From JAISGQ01 sp045534445 (GTDB lineage: Bacteria > Bacillota > Clostridia > Oscillospirales > Acutalibacteraceae), in the NCBI GenBank assembly GCA_045534445.1, contig JAZSJQ010000043.1, positions 1 through 56,898 on the forward strand: 56,898 nucleotides of DNA, written 5' to 3'. This document shows positions 35,715-44,000 of the stretch, one piece after another (the stretch's first letter is position 1; each line of letters starts with the position of its first letter). The position numbers were made by a program, and so were the translations under genes. The notes below the pieces were generated by a model that saw only the letters and a program-made list of their open reading frames with translations, searched no databases and was not told where the DNA came from.

Positions 35715-36320
35715 TTAGATCATATCCTTCTGCTCGACCTTCTTCTTCTTTCTTCTTACCTTCTTGATCCTGAGGATAAGACGACCGAGAAGAATATAGA
35801 TAAATACTGCGATGAAAAGCAGAATGATATAAGTGATAAGATGCTCTGTGTAACCCGAAATATTACCCTTATATATTTCGGTCAGACCTGTCTCGATATT
35901 TGAGCTTATGCCCATGGATTCGACTATCTTTGTCATTTCGTTGAAGATAGCGCGGATAATGGTAATGATGCCCACGCAGCAGGCAACAAACATTACCACC
36001 AGACCGGTCCTGACCCAAGTGGTATTATCGGACTGTACCACATAGTAAGCCGCACGGGTAATGGGACGCAGACCCTTGAGATCCTTTTCGATAGCCTTGC
36101 GGGTTCCGACAGCAATGCTCTGGGCAGTGTTGGCAGTGGCACGCATGGCTTCGCCGCTTTTCTTATCATAAATGGGATAACCGTCAGGATCTCTTTCTAC
36201 CTTGTCGGCAGCAGCGGATTCCTTTGCCTTTTCCTCGTCAAGAGCGAGGGGCGCACCGCACGAAAAACAAAACAGATCCTCATTGTCGTTTTCTGTTTTG
36301 CAGTTGGGACACTTGATCAC
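35715..36320 (-). CDS. zinc-ribbon membrane protein (2 helices)
   Basis: 201 residues. An N-terminal C4 ribbon (CPNCKTENDNEDLFCFSCG, residues 4-22) is followed by a charged linker, two transmembrane helices (TGLVVMFVACCVGIITIIRAIF and ITYIILLFIAVFIYILLGRLIL) and a basic tail (KKVRRKKKKVEQKD). The start is GTG (36318-36320), with GGAGG 7 bases upstream. Topology suggests the ribbon and tail are inside. Function unknown. Second from last in the cluster and followed by a good terminator. Confidence 0.75.
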   Translation of the reverse strand: MIKCPNCKTENDNEDLFCFSCGAPLALDEEKAKESAAADKVERDPDGYPIYDKKSGEAMRATANTAQSIAVGTRKAIEKDLKGLRPITRAAYYVVQSDNTTWVRTGLVVMFVACCVGIITIIRAIFNEMTKIVESMGISSNIETGLTEIYKGNISGYTEHLITYIILLFIAVFIYILLGRLILRIKKVRRKKKKVEQKDMI

Positions 36321-36375
36321 GACAACACCTCCGTTGTGAATGTGATGGGTAATTCAATAGATGGGTCGATAAAGC

Positions 36376-36912
36376 TTATTTTGCAGCCTTCTCCTGCTTC
36401 TTTGCCTTGCTGTTGCCTACAGCGCGCTTGCCGAGGAGAGCTACGCCTGCGAGACCTGCGAGACCTGCGGCGCCGTTTGCGCCGATGGTTGCCATTACGG
36501 TATTGAATACGCCTTCGTCAGCGTTCTTCTGCTCGGTCTTCTCGGTGGAAGTGCCGACATCAACAGTGATACCGTCGGATTCAGTCTTATCAGTCTCGGA
36601 AACGGTCTGGGAAGCGCCGTCCATCTTGTCAGCAAGCCAGCCTCTGACCTGTGCACAGCCTGCTGTGCCGTTGCCGAAGGTGTAGATGCATATAAAAGCA
36701 ACTACAGCAAGGATAATGAGAACAGAGGGGAACTTGAGAGACTTCTTCTTGTAGACCTTCTCAGCCTTATTCTCTGCGATCCCGGCAGTCTCCGCGATTG
36801 CAACAGTTTCGGGTTCAGCCTTTACAAGAGCTTCCTCTTCAATGTTCTTGCCGCAGATGGAGCATACCTTTGCGTCATCGGGGATAAAGTTGTTGCAGAA
36901 CTTACAATTCAT
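36376..36912 (-). CDS. zinc-ribbon membrane protein (signal-anchor)
   Basis: 178 residues: an N-terminal C4 ribbon (CKFCNNFIPDDAKVCSICG), an acidic/basic linker, one transmembrane helix (FPSVLIILAVVAFICIYTFG) and an exterior domain of about 85 residues. This ends in a second hydrophobic, Gly/Ala-rich segment (GAAGLAGLAGVALLGKRA) and a Lys-rich tail. The second segment resembles a cell-wall sorting tail, but no LPXTG precedes it. AAGGAG precedes the ATG. No function recognised. Confidence 0.7.
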   Translation of the reverse strand: MNCKFCNNFIPDDAKVCSICGKNIEEEALVKAEPETVAIAETAGIAENKAEKVYKKKSLKFPSVLIILAVVAFICIYTFGNGTAGCAQVRGWLADKMDGASQTVSETDKTESDGITVDVGTSTEKTEQKNADEGVFNTVMATIGANGAAGLAGLAGVALLGKRAVGNSKAKKQEKAAK

Positions 36913-36966
36913 TTTACATATCTCCTTACATATTGATGAATACCGGCTTTGCCGGGAAATTCCTGA

Positions 36967-37737
36967 TTACTGACCTTCAGTCACTGTCTGCTGGTTTCTT
37001 ATGACCTCCGCAGTGCTGTCAACGCTTGTAAGAGTTCCCTTATCCATAACTCCGCGATCCTCAAGATACTTGATGATGGTACGAAGCTCAGAGGTGCTTG
37101 TTGCCTTGCGGTATTTCTCATAGCACCAGTCTGCATAGGCACGGTACTGTCTTGCCTTATCGACATAGCTGAAGGAATAGATTCCTCCGTGCTCTGCCAT
37201 GTATTCGTAGCGCTTTGCATAGTACTCGCAGAACCATGTGCCGTAGCCTGCGTATACATAGTAAAGCTCTTCTTCGGTTTTATCATCGTCGCTGTTGAAC
37301 AGCTCACTGAACTTTGCGGAGTACTGCTCGCGGAAATTCTGTCCGCCTGCCTCACCCTTGTCCTCAACGATCTGCTCCATGATGCTGTCGCCCAGCTTTG
37401 CGCCGCGTACATGCTCGATCATTTCAACGCAGGATTCGTATATCTCATCCTCGATCTCGACAAAGGGATTCTGACCTGCAGATGTGGTTGCCAGTACCGC
37501 AACAGCGATCGCCAGCATACACACAGCAACCGTTGCGACAGTGGCGAGCAGAAGTCTTACGACTCTTCCTATGCGCTTATGTATCGGAAGCCTCTCGACA
37601 GGTGCAAGCGCTATAAACGGGACGTCGGAAACGGCGGTATAGTCAATTGACGGGGAAAATCCGCACTTTGTGCAGAAATCCGCGCCGGCACGAAGCGGCT
37701 CGCCGCAGTTCTGACAGCGTTTCATGTTATCTGCCAT
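36967..37737 (-). CDS. zinc-ribbon membrane protein with exterior domain
   Basis: 256 residues: C4 ribbon near the N-terminus (CQNCGEPLRAGADFCTKCG), a linker, one transmembrane helix (LLLATVATVAVCMLAIAVAVLATT) and about 160 exterior residues, Tyr/Glu-rich and helical. It is the first gene of the zinc-ribbon cluster. The promoter and start region are divergent to the SecA-like gene. The ribosome site is weak (AAAGCGTGG). No family recognised beyond the ribbon. Confidence 0.7.
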   Translation of the reverse strand: MADNMKRCQNCGEPLRAGADFCTKCGFSPSIDYTAVSDVPFIALAPVERLPIHKRIGRVVRLLLATVATVAVCMLAIAVAVLATTSAGQNPFVEIEDEIYESCVEMIEHVRGAKLGDSIMEQIVEDKGEAGGQNFREQYSAKFSELFNSDDDKTEEELYYVYAGYGTWFCEYYAKRYEYMAEHGGIYSFSYVDKARQYRAYADWCYEKYRKATSTSELRTIIKYLEDRGVMDKGTLTSVDSTAEVIRNQQTVTEGQ

Positions 37738-37825
37738 AATTCAAACCACGCTTTCATCATAATCTGTTGCCGCGGCTCACTGCGGCATTCAAGCGTCTTT
37801 TTCGGGGATATTGCTGTACATTATA

Positions 37826-37854
37826 ATTATTACATAAAATCCCTTAAAGGTCAA
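37826..37854 (-). promoter_or_regulatory. promoter of the zinc-ribbon cluster
   Basis: On the minus strand TTGACC (37849-37854) and AATAAT (37826-37831), 17-bp spacing. The -10 is moderate. Divergent to the SecA-like gene promoter. Confidence 0.5.
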
Positions 37855-37922
37855 CAACAAAAAGCAAAAATATTCCCTGTTTTTTTGACTTCGGCAGTAT
37901 TTTGCAACTGCGCTCAAACCCC

Positions 37923-37951
37923 TTGAAAATACGCTTATATAATTGTATAAT
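37923..37951 (+). promoter_or_regulatory. promoter of the SecA-like gene
   Basis: TTGAAA (37923-37928) and TATAAT (37946-37951), 17-bp spacing, 55 bp before the start codon. Confidence 0.7.
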
Positions 37952-38005
37952 ATATTAATATAGCCGTACAAATTAAACGGCAATACCATTACAGGGGGCT
38001 TTGAT

Positions 38006-40360
38006 ATGAGCTTGCGGCGTTCTATAAAGGAAATGATAAGTCCTTCTGCCGTATTTCTCGACAGCAACAAGAGCACTATCGAGCAGATAAACTCCCTTGA
38101 TTTCAAGGATAAATCCGACAACGCCCTGCGCATATTCGCAGGCTGGCTGCGTGAACAGATGGCCGGAAAAACTGAGGAGGAGTGCAGAAGATTCCTCATT
38201 CCCGCCTTTGCCCTTGCAAAGGAAGCTCTCCGTCGAGTAACGGGGCTTACTGCCTATGACACCCAGCTTCTTGGCGGTATCGCTCTCTTTGAGGGCAATC
38301 TCGTGGAAATGTACACAGGCGAGGGCAAGACCCTTGCAGGTGTTATGCCTGCGGTCATGTACGGTCTCATGGGACACCGTGTTCATATGATAACCTTCAA
38401 CGACTACCTCGTTGAACGTGACTATGAATGGATGCATGATGCATATGAGATGCTGGGACTTTCCGTAGGCTTCATAACCGCTGAAACAGAGGCGGCTGAG
38501 CGAAAGGTCATGTATAAAAAGGATATCCTTTATATAACACTGAAGGAATGCGGCTTTGACTATCTGCGCGACTTCCTTGCTTCAACCAAGGAAGAGCTTG
38601 TTCAGAGACGTTATCAGTACGCCATTATCGATGAGGCTGACTCCATGCTCATTGACGAGGCAAGAGTTCCTCTTGTTATTGCAGGTGATGTTCCCTTCTC
38701 CACCAGTATCGCAAAAAAAGCACGCGATATTGCAAAAATGCTGACTGTGGATGTCCACTTCAAGGTCGATCAGTTCTCCAATCAGACCAGTCTTACCCAG
38801 AAGGGTATAGTCACTGTTGAAAAGATACTCAAGATAGATAACCTCTTCGGTGAAGAAAACCTTGAGGTTCTCGATGCCATTCAGAATGCTCTTAAAGCTG
38901 AGCATCTGCTGAGGGCTGACAAGGACTACCTCGTCCGAGACGGCAAAATAGAAATAATCGATGAATTCACGGGCCGTGTCGTTGAAAACCGACACTATCC
39001 CGACGGACTTCAGGCGGCGGTTGAAATAAAGGAAGGTATTTCCAACATAAGCGCAGGAATGATAATGTCGCAGGTCACCATTCAGTACTTCGTCAGAATG
39101 TACTCAAAATTCTGCGGCATGACCGGTACTGCAATGACCTCCGCAGACGAATTCTACAGTATGTACGGTCTGCAGATAATCGAAATACCGCCCAACAAGC
39201 CCCTTATCCGCAAGGACAGAGAGGATAATCTTTTCTCAAACAAGGAAGCAAAGATGCGTGCCGTTATCGCTGAGGTAAAGAGCCAGCACGCAACGGGACG
39301 TCCTGTTCTTATCGGCACCACAACCGTTGAGGAAAGTGAGTGGCTTGCAGGCGAATTGCGAAAAGCAGGTGTTTTCACTCAGGTTCTCAACGCCCGTCAG
39401 GACGACCATGAGGCTCAGATAATCGCAAAGGCAGGTATGCTTGGTGCTGTTACCGTTTCCACCAACATGGCAGGACGCGGTGTTGATATCAAGCTCGGCG
39501 GCGACAACCCCTCTCAGGCTGAAAAGATACGCTCTCTCGGCGGTCTGTTCGTTATCGGCACAAACCACTACGAGAGCCGAAGAATAGATAATCAGCTCCG
39601 TGGCCGTGCAGGTCGTCAGGGTGACCCCGGCGAGACTCAGTTCTTCGTTTCTGTTGAGGACGATCTGATGGTCAAATTCGGACTTCAGAAGCTTCTGCCC
39701 AAATACGTCATGTCCTATTCGGGCACCAACGTTATCCGAGACAAACGCGTCGCAATAGAGGTTGAGCACGTTCAGAAAATAGCCGAGGGCTATTTTCAGG
39801 ACATGAGAGCCCAGCTTTCACGCTACACCCAGATAATCGATGACCAGCGACGCGCAATACATAAACGACATTACGAAATACTCAGAGGTACTGTCGAACC
39901 GAGACTTCTTGCTACAAAGAACCCCGAAAAGGCAATCCGTCTCCAGAAGGCTTACGGTCCTAAGAAGATAGCCCTTGTTGAGCGTCAGCTCCTTCTCCAC
40001 TTCATGAACCGCTACTGGGCTGAGTATCTCGACCATATAAGCGATGTCCGTCAGGGTATACACCTTGTTGTCATCGGCGGCAAGAATCCTCTTGACGAGT
40101 TCCGACGCGAGGCGATAATGGCATTCACCTCCATGCATGAGGCTATCGACCGTGCTGTTGTCGATGCCTTCGATACAGCCGTCATCGGCGAAAACGGCGT
40201 TGACTTCGAGCGTTCCAACATGAGAGGACCTACCTCCACATGGACTTATCTTATCGATGAATCCGCCGACCAGTTCAGCCGTATGCCTGACCTTTTAAGA
40301 AAGCTCATGGGCGTTAAGGGCGGAGAAGATGACGATGATACTGAGGATTACGACGATTAA
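38006..40360 (+). CDS. SecA-family translocase ATPase, accessory-type
   Basis: A 784-residue SecA-family motor. Walker A MYTGEGKT (102-109), DEAD-box IIDEADSMLIDEA (about 207-219), a preprotein crosslinking region, the second ATPase domain (IGTTTVEESE, STNMAGRGVDIKLGG, LRGRAGRQGD) and a helical scaffold are complete. The usual C-terminal metal-binding tail (CxCxSGxxxxxC[HC]) is missing; the protein ends in an acidic stretch (GGEDDDDTEDYDD). With length below the usual 850-950, this suggests a SecA2-type accessory motor, or a main SecA that lost its tail. No SecY2 or glycosylated substrate is encoded here. GGGGGC precedes the ATG. It is divergent from the zinc-ribbon cluster. Confidence 0.85.
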   Translation: MSLRRSIKEMISPSAVFLDSNKSTIEQINSLDFKDKSDNALRIFAGWLREQMAGKTEEECRRFLIPAFALAKEALRRVTGLTAYDTQLLGGIALFEGNLVEMYTGEGKTLAGVMPAVMYGLMGHRVHMITFNDYLVERDYEWMHDAYEMLGLSVGFITAETEAAERKVMYKKDILYITLKECGFDYLRDFLASTKEELVQRRYQYAIIDEADSMLIDEARVPLVIAGDVPFSTSIAKKARDIAKMLTVDVHFKVDQFSNQTSLTQKGIVTVEKILKIDNLFGEENLEVLDAIQNALKAEHLLRADKDYLVRDGKIEIIDEFTGRVVENRHYPDGLQAAVEIKEGISNISAGMIMSQVTIQYFVRMYSKFCGMTGTAMTSADEFYSMYGLQIIEIPPNKPLIRKDREDNLFSNKEAKMRAVIAEVKSQHATGRPVLIGTTTVEESEWLAGELRKAGVFTQVLNARQDDHEAQIIAKAGMLGAVTVSTNMAGRGVDIKLGGDNPSQAEKIRSLGGLFVIGTNHYESRRIDNQLRGRAGRQGDPGETQFFVSVEDDLMVKFGLQKLLPKYVMSYSGTNVIRDKRVAIEVEHVQKIAEGYFQDMRAQLSRYTQIIDDQRRAIHKRHYEILRGTVEPRLLATKNPEKAIRLQKAYGPKKIALVERQLLLHFMNRYWAEYLDHISDVRQGIHLVVIGGKNPLDEFRREAIMAFTSMHEAIDRAVVDAFDTAVIGENGVDFERSNMRGPTSTWTYLIDESADQFSRMPDLLRKLMGVKGGEDDDDTEDYDD

Positions 40361-40413
40361 TACCCACCCCCTTGACTCCTCGAACATGGTGAGTCATCGA
40401 GCGAAGCACCTTG

Positions 40414-40465
40414 CCTCCCTCTGACGAGGGAGGCGGCAAAACCGCAGGTTTTGACGGAGGGAGAG
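40414..40465. repeat. 52-bp palindromic repeat, copy A
   Basis: Starts CCTCCCTC-TGAC-GAGGGAGG and contains CAAAACC-GCA-GGTTTTG, then a second GGAGGGAGAG arm. It differs from copy B (41217-41268) at one base. Confidence 0.85.
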
Positions 40466-40507
40466 GCTTACCGAATTTTTAACGTTAATCTGAAAATTCT
40501 CAACTTT

Positions 40508-40557
40508 TCTCTCCCCCTGTCAGCAACGCTGACATCCCCCTCGTCAGAGGGGGACAA
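40508..40557. repeat. inverted relative of the 52-bp repeat
   Basis: Reading on the minus strand, it has the same layout as copies A and B: CCCCCTC-TGAC-GAGGGGG, then TGTCAGC-GTT-GCTGACA, then a GGGGGAGAG arm. The inner stem sequence differs but stays paired, suggesting selection for structure. Confidence 0.75.
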
Positions 40558-40725
40558 GATAGCCGCCCTCGAACATGGTGAGTCATCGAGCGAAGCACCT
40601 TGCCTCTTGCCTCCCCCTGCCAAGGAGCTGTCACCGAAGCTTTCACATCCCCTTGGCTCCCCTTGTCAGGGGAGCTGTCTGCGAAGCAGACTGAGGGGTA
40701 GTCAATCTGCAAAGGGATGATTTTT

Positions 40726-41085
40726 GTGAAGCCCTACAACAAAGCAAACGTTCCCCTCGCAAAAAATCTTCGAAAAGACATGACACCACATGAACGGAAA
40801 TTATGGTATATTTTTCTTCGCTCCTATCCTGTCCGATTCCAGCGTCAGAAAGCCATCGGAAATTACATTGCAGATTTCTATTGCGCAAAGGCTGGGCTTG
40901 TAATCGAGCTTGACGGCAGCGGTCATTATACCGATAAGCAGGAGGAAAAGGATAAAATCAGAACGGAAGAACTGGAAAAGCTTAATCTGACTGTCCTGAG
41001 ATTTTCCAATCCAGATATTGATAAAAGCTTTAAAAATGTGTGTGAACACATTGATAATGAAGTTAAGAGATTGATGAGAAATTGA
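40726..41085 (+). CDS. DUF559 (Vsr-like nuclease fold) protein
   Basis: A 119-residue protein matching DUF559: MTPHERKLWYIFLR, RFQRQKAIGNYIADFYC, then GLVIELDGSGHY and a C-terminal LTVLRFSNPDIDKSF. The D-(X)n-ELDG core fits the PD-(D/E)XK/Vsr endonuclease fold, so DNA cleavage is possible. GTG at 40726 is preferred (AAAGGG 9 bases upstream) over the ATG at 40717, which abuts that site. The ribosome site directly abuts the repeat cluster, and a 52-bp repeat copy lies on each side of the gene. Codon use is A/T-rich relative to its neighbours, suggesting transfer or mobilisation. Confidence 0.8.
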   Translation: MKPYNKANVPLAKNLRKDMTPHERKLWYIFLRSYPVRFQRQKAIGNYIADFYCAKAGLVIELDGSGHYTDKQEEKDKIRTEELEKLNLTVLRFSNPDIDKSFKNVCEHIDNEVKRLMRN

Positions 41086-41268
41086 GATTTTGATCCTCTC
41101 CCCCTGTGACGAAGGGGACAAGAAACAGCCTATCTCAAATATCCGGGCTGTTGCAGTATTTCAAACCCACTTGATCCCCTTGAATACGGGAGCTATCACG
41201 AAGCACCGCCCTCTTGCCTCCCTCTGACGAGGGAGGTGGCAAAACCGCAGGTTTTGACGGAGGGAGAG
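41086..41268. repeat. repeat cluster downstream of the DUF559 gene
   Basis: A partial relative (CTCCCCCTGTGACGAAGGGG, about 41098-41117) and a degenerate unit (41172-41200) precede the 52-bp copy B (41217-41268). The DUF559 gene is therefore bracketed by similar elements. Confidence 0.75.
41217..41268. repeat. 52-bp palindromic repeat, copy B
   Basis: 51 of 52 bases identical to copy A (40414-40465), in the same orientation, 803 bp downstream of it. A reading frame running through it into the next gene has no ribosome site and is not counted as coding. Confidence 0.85.
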
Positions 41269-41328
41269 AAAATTAAGGATTTAAATTCAAATCAGCCGAC
41301 CGACAAACTTGAATTTGGAGGTACAAAT

Positions 41329-42009
41329 ATGGACAGACCCATTACAACATTGTTTATGCTAATGTCTGTTGACGGTAAAATAAGCACTGGTGCGACAGAT
41401 GAATTAGATGTAGATAAAGACTTTCCTAAAATTGCAGGGGTCAGTGAGGGTTTGCACCAATATTATGAAATTGAACAAACTACAGACTTGTGGTCTCTCA
41501 ATTCAGGTCGAGTACAAGCAAAAATGGGTGTAAATACCAAGCCGTTACCCAATAAAACCCCTGTATCATTTGTTTTGATTGATAATCATCATTTAGACGA
41601 AAACGGAGTTCGCTATTTTTGCGCATTGTCCAAAGAATTTGTTTTGATTACAACTAATGAGAATCATCCTGCATTTCAGATAAACGAAAGTAATCTGCAC
41701 ATCATTTTCCAAAAAGAATTGTCCTTAAAGGATGCCCTTTCTACTCTTAAATCAGATTTTGGCTGTGAGCGGCTGACAATTCAAAGCGGAGGCACATTGA
41801 ATGGATTGTTCCTTAGGGAAAAACTGTTTGACCATGTAGATATCGTGGTTGCCCCTGTTTTGGTGGGAGGAACAAATACATCAACCCTAATTGATGGAAA
41901 ATCCTTACTGTCAGAAAGTGACCTGTCCCAGTTGGGTGTGCTAAAGTTGCAAGAATGTAAAGTTTTGGAAAACTCCTATCTGCGATTAAGATACCAAGTG
42001 ATTAGTTGA
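41329..42009 (+). CDS. RibD C-terminal/dihydrofolate-reductase-like reductase
   Basis: A 226-residue protein of the RibD_C/DHFR fold: FMLMSVDGKISTG, a YEIEQTTDLWSLNSGRVQAK loop, SFVLIDNHHL, LTIQSGGTLNGLFLREKL (NADPH-binding GG) and a FDHVDIVVAPVLVGG strand. It probably reduces a pterin- or pyrimidine-like substrate with NADPH, but the substrate is unknown. ATG at 41329 follows GGAGGT. The gene is markedly more A/T-rich than hisS and secA on either side, and it sits right behind repeat copy B, which suggests horizontal acquisition. It is not in a riboflavin operon. Confidence 0.8.
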   Translation: MDRPITTLFMLMSVDGKISTGATDELDVDKDFPKIAGVSEGLHQYYEIEQTTDLWSLNSGRVQAKMGVNTKPLPNKTPVSFVLIDNHHLDENGVRYFCALSKEFVLITTNENHPAFQINESNLHIIFQKELSLKDALSTLKSDFGCERLTIQSGGTLNGLFLREKLFDHVDIVVAPVLVGGTNTSTLIDGKSLLSESDLSQLGVLKLQECKVLENSYLRLRYQVIS

Positions 42010-42079
42010 CAAATTCCAATTTAACAATCAAATTGCCCTCAAGGACAAATAAAATTCTTACCGAAAGGAAGTAATAAAA

Positions 42080-43432
42080 ATGGCTAAAATCAAAGCCCTC
42101 AGCGGCATGAACGACATGCTCCCCGCTAACGCATACAAGTGGGAGCACATAAAGAAGACCTGCATGGAGATAGCAAAGCTTCACGGCTTCCGTGCAATCC
42201 GCACTCCTGCCGTTGAGTACACAGAGCTTTTCTCCCGAGGCGTAGGTGAGACCACCGACGTTGTACAGAAGGAAATGTACACCTTCAATGACAGAGGCGG
42301 ACGTTCACTTACCATGCGCCCCGAAATGACCGCAGGCGTTATGCGCTGTGCCATCGAGCACGGTCTGACAGGCGACACCCTTCCCGTAAAGGCCTGCTAC
42401 ATAGAGCCCTGTTACCGCGCTGAGCGTCCTCAGGCAGGCAGATACCGCGAATTCTTCCAGTTCGGTGCAGAGCTTCTGGGCACTGCCTCCCCTGCCGCCG
42501 ATGCCGATATGATCTCCATGGCAAACGATGTACTTAACGCTCTCGGCATCGAGAATGTAAGCCTTGAATTAAACTCCATCGGCTGTCCCGAGTGCCGCAA
42601 GAACTACCACGAGGCACTGAAGGCATATTTCAACGAGAAGATCGACGATCTCTGCGAGACCTGCCGCGGCAGACTTGAGAAGAATCCCATGAGAATCCTC
42701 GACTGCAAGAGTCCTGTGTGCAAGGGCATTGCCGAAAACGCTCCCTTTATCACCGATTACCTCTGTGAGGAGTGCGAAAATCACTTCAAGTCCGTTCAGG
42801 AGCTTCTGAGCGAAATGGGCATTGAATTTACCATCAACCCCAGAATCGTCCGCGGTCTTGATTACTACACCCGTACCGTATTTGAGTTCGTTTCCGACAG
42901 CCTTGGCTCCCAGTCCACCTGCTGCGGCGGAGGACGCTACGACGGACTTTCCGAGGCTGTAGGCGGTCCCAAGCTTCCTTCCATCGGCTTTGCAATGGGT
43001 CTTGAGCGCATCATGCTCATTATGGAGGCTCAGAACACTCCCTTCCCCGAGGAAGAAAAGACCATGCTCTATATCGCCGCTCTCGGCGAAAAGGCAGTCC
43101 TGCGAGCCGCTTCTCTGGCTTCCGCAATCCGCGCAGAGGGCTTCTCTGTTGAGACCGACCTTTCCGCCCGTTCCCTCAAGGCACAGATGAAGTACGCTGA
43201 CAAGATCGGCGCAAAATATGTTGTTATCCTCGGCGACACCGAGCTTGAAAACGGTATTGTAAAGCTCCGTAAAATGTCTGACGGTTCTGAAACCGAGGTC
43301 GATCTTGATTCAGGTATCCTTGAAGAGCTTTACAGCCTCGGCATCGAGGATTCACTTTTAAAACTTGAAGCCATGACAGGCGATCTTGACGATCTCGGCT
43401 CAATGGCAAAACTTTTCGGAGGCGAAGAATAA
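42080..43432 (+). CDS. hisS: histidyl-tRNA synthetase
   Basis: A 450-residue class II synthetase that charges tRNA-His. Motif 1 is near SGMNDMLPANAYKW; motif 2 is the CYIEPCYRAERPQAGRYREF loop. The histidine-specific motif RGLDYYTRTVFEF and motif 3 (GFAMGLERIML) are present, then the anticodon-binding domain (VETDLSARSLKAQMKYADKIGAKYVVILG). CxxC pairs in the middle (CPECRKN and CEECENHF) are seen in some clostridial members. GAAAGGAAG precedes ATG 42080. It overlaps the next small lipoprotein by one base (TAATG). No T-box leader is visible. Confidence 0.96.
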   Translation: MAKIKALSGMNDMLPANAYKWEHIKKTCMEIAKLHGFRAIRTPAVEYTELFSRGVGETTDVVQKEMYTFNDRGGRSLTMRPEMTAGVMRCAIEHGLTGDTLPVKACYIEPCYRAERPQAGRYREFFQFGAELLGTASPAADADMISMANDVLNALGIENVSLELNSIGCPECRKNYHEALKAYFNEKIDDLCETCRGRLEKNPMRILDCKSPVCKGIAENAPFITDYLCEECENHFKSVQELLSEMGIEFTINPRIVRGLDYYTRTVFEFVSDSLGSQSTCCGGGRYDGLSEAVGGPKLPSIGFAMGLERIMLIMEAQNTPFPEEEKTMLYIAALGEKAVLRAASLASAIRAEGFSVETDLSARSLKAQMKYADKIGAKYVVILGDTELENGIVKLRKMSDGSETEVDLDSGILEELYSLGIEDSLLKLEAMTGDLDDLGSMAKLFGGEE

Positions 43433-43734
43433 TGAAAAAAAGAATTGCAATTATCCTTTGTTGTGCAGTAATACTTGCTGCCATGCTGTTTGCAGGCTGC
43501 ACCGAGTCCTGCGCACGTTCCTGCAAGACCCTTGAAAGTGATTTCGGCGGCGGTCTTTACCGCGAGATAAACATCTACACCCACACAGGCGAGCTTATCG
43601 CTCACTACGAGGGCAAGGTCGATATTGAAGAAACCGAATCCGGCGGCAAGGTGCTTTTTGACCTTGACGGCAAGAGATATGTTTACTACAACTGCCTTGT
43701 TGAGGTTATCGAAGTAGACAAGCCGCAGGACTGA
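43432..43734 (+). CDS. small lipoprotein, DUF5052-like
   Basis: A 100-residue lipoprotein (MLFAGCTES, Cys about 23) with a mature part (ESDFGGGLYREINIYTHTGELIAHYEGKVDIEE...FDLDGKRYVYYNC) that resembles the small DUF5052 proteins seen in clostridial and phage genomes. This assignment is from memory of the pattern and is weak. It is coupled to hisS by a TAATG junction, so it is translated with it. Function unknown. Confidence 0.65.
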   Translation: MKKRIAIILCCAVILAAMLFAGCTESCARSCKTLESDFGGGLYREINIYTHTGELIAHYEGKVDIEETESGGKVLFDLDGKRYVYYNCLVEVIEVDKPQD

Positions 43735-43749
43735 TAAAGGAGAACCATT

Positions 43750-43998
43750 ATGGGCTATACAGTATCCTTCGACGACGATGATGAGCTGGACGAGCTCTTC
43801 GAATTCGGAACAGACGAAATGCGCCTTTCTGACCTTGTGGATATGGACTCCCTTTCCGATGAGCAGAAGCAGCTTCTGCTGACGGGCAGAACCGCTGAAA
43901 GCGAGTTCGACAAGGAATTCTACTCCCTTTTCAAGCACCGCGAGAACCTTATGACTCAGATTTTCGAGATGGAAGATGAGGACGATGAGGAGGACTGA
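43750..43998 (+). CDS. small acidic protein of unknown function
   Basis: 82 residues, very acidic at both ends (DDDDELDEL... and EDEDDEED), with a central helical region (LSDEQKQLLLTGR). AAAGGAGAACC precedes its ATG. It follows the lipoprotein by 15 bp and is followed by the GNAT gene 2 bp later, so all belong to the hisS transcript. No motif allows a function. Confidence 0.65.
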   Translation: MGYTVSFDDDDELDELFEFGTDEMRLSDLVDMDSLSDEQKQLLLTGRTAESEFDKEFYSLFKHRENLMTQIFEMEDEDDEED

Positions 43999-44000
43999 AT

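Larger units (their letters stand above)
40361..40716. repeat. cluster of REP-like palindromic elements upstream of a DUF559 gene
   Basis: About 350 bp made of related hairpin units. A 39-bp direct repeat occurs at 40379-40417 and 40568-40606. A 52-bp element is at 40414-40465. An inverted relative is at 40508-40557, and another degenerate relative is at 40656-40698. Each has a C-rich/G-rich hairpin, a second hairpin (for example AAAACC-GCA-GGTTTT) and a third G-rich arm. No protein gene is visible in it. Confidence 0.8.

Noticed and set aside
37745..37785. GCCGC/GCGGC palindrome in front of the zinc-ribbon cluster as operator
   Set aside because: Arms of only five bases in a GC-rich patch; not convincing.
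40361..41268. CRISPR array
   Set aside because: Repeats are few, of differing length, partly inverted and irregularly spaced, without unique spacers or cas genes.
42010..42079. T-box leader for hisS
   Set aside because: Only 70 bp lies before the start, with no T-box sequence or terminator/antiterminator pair.
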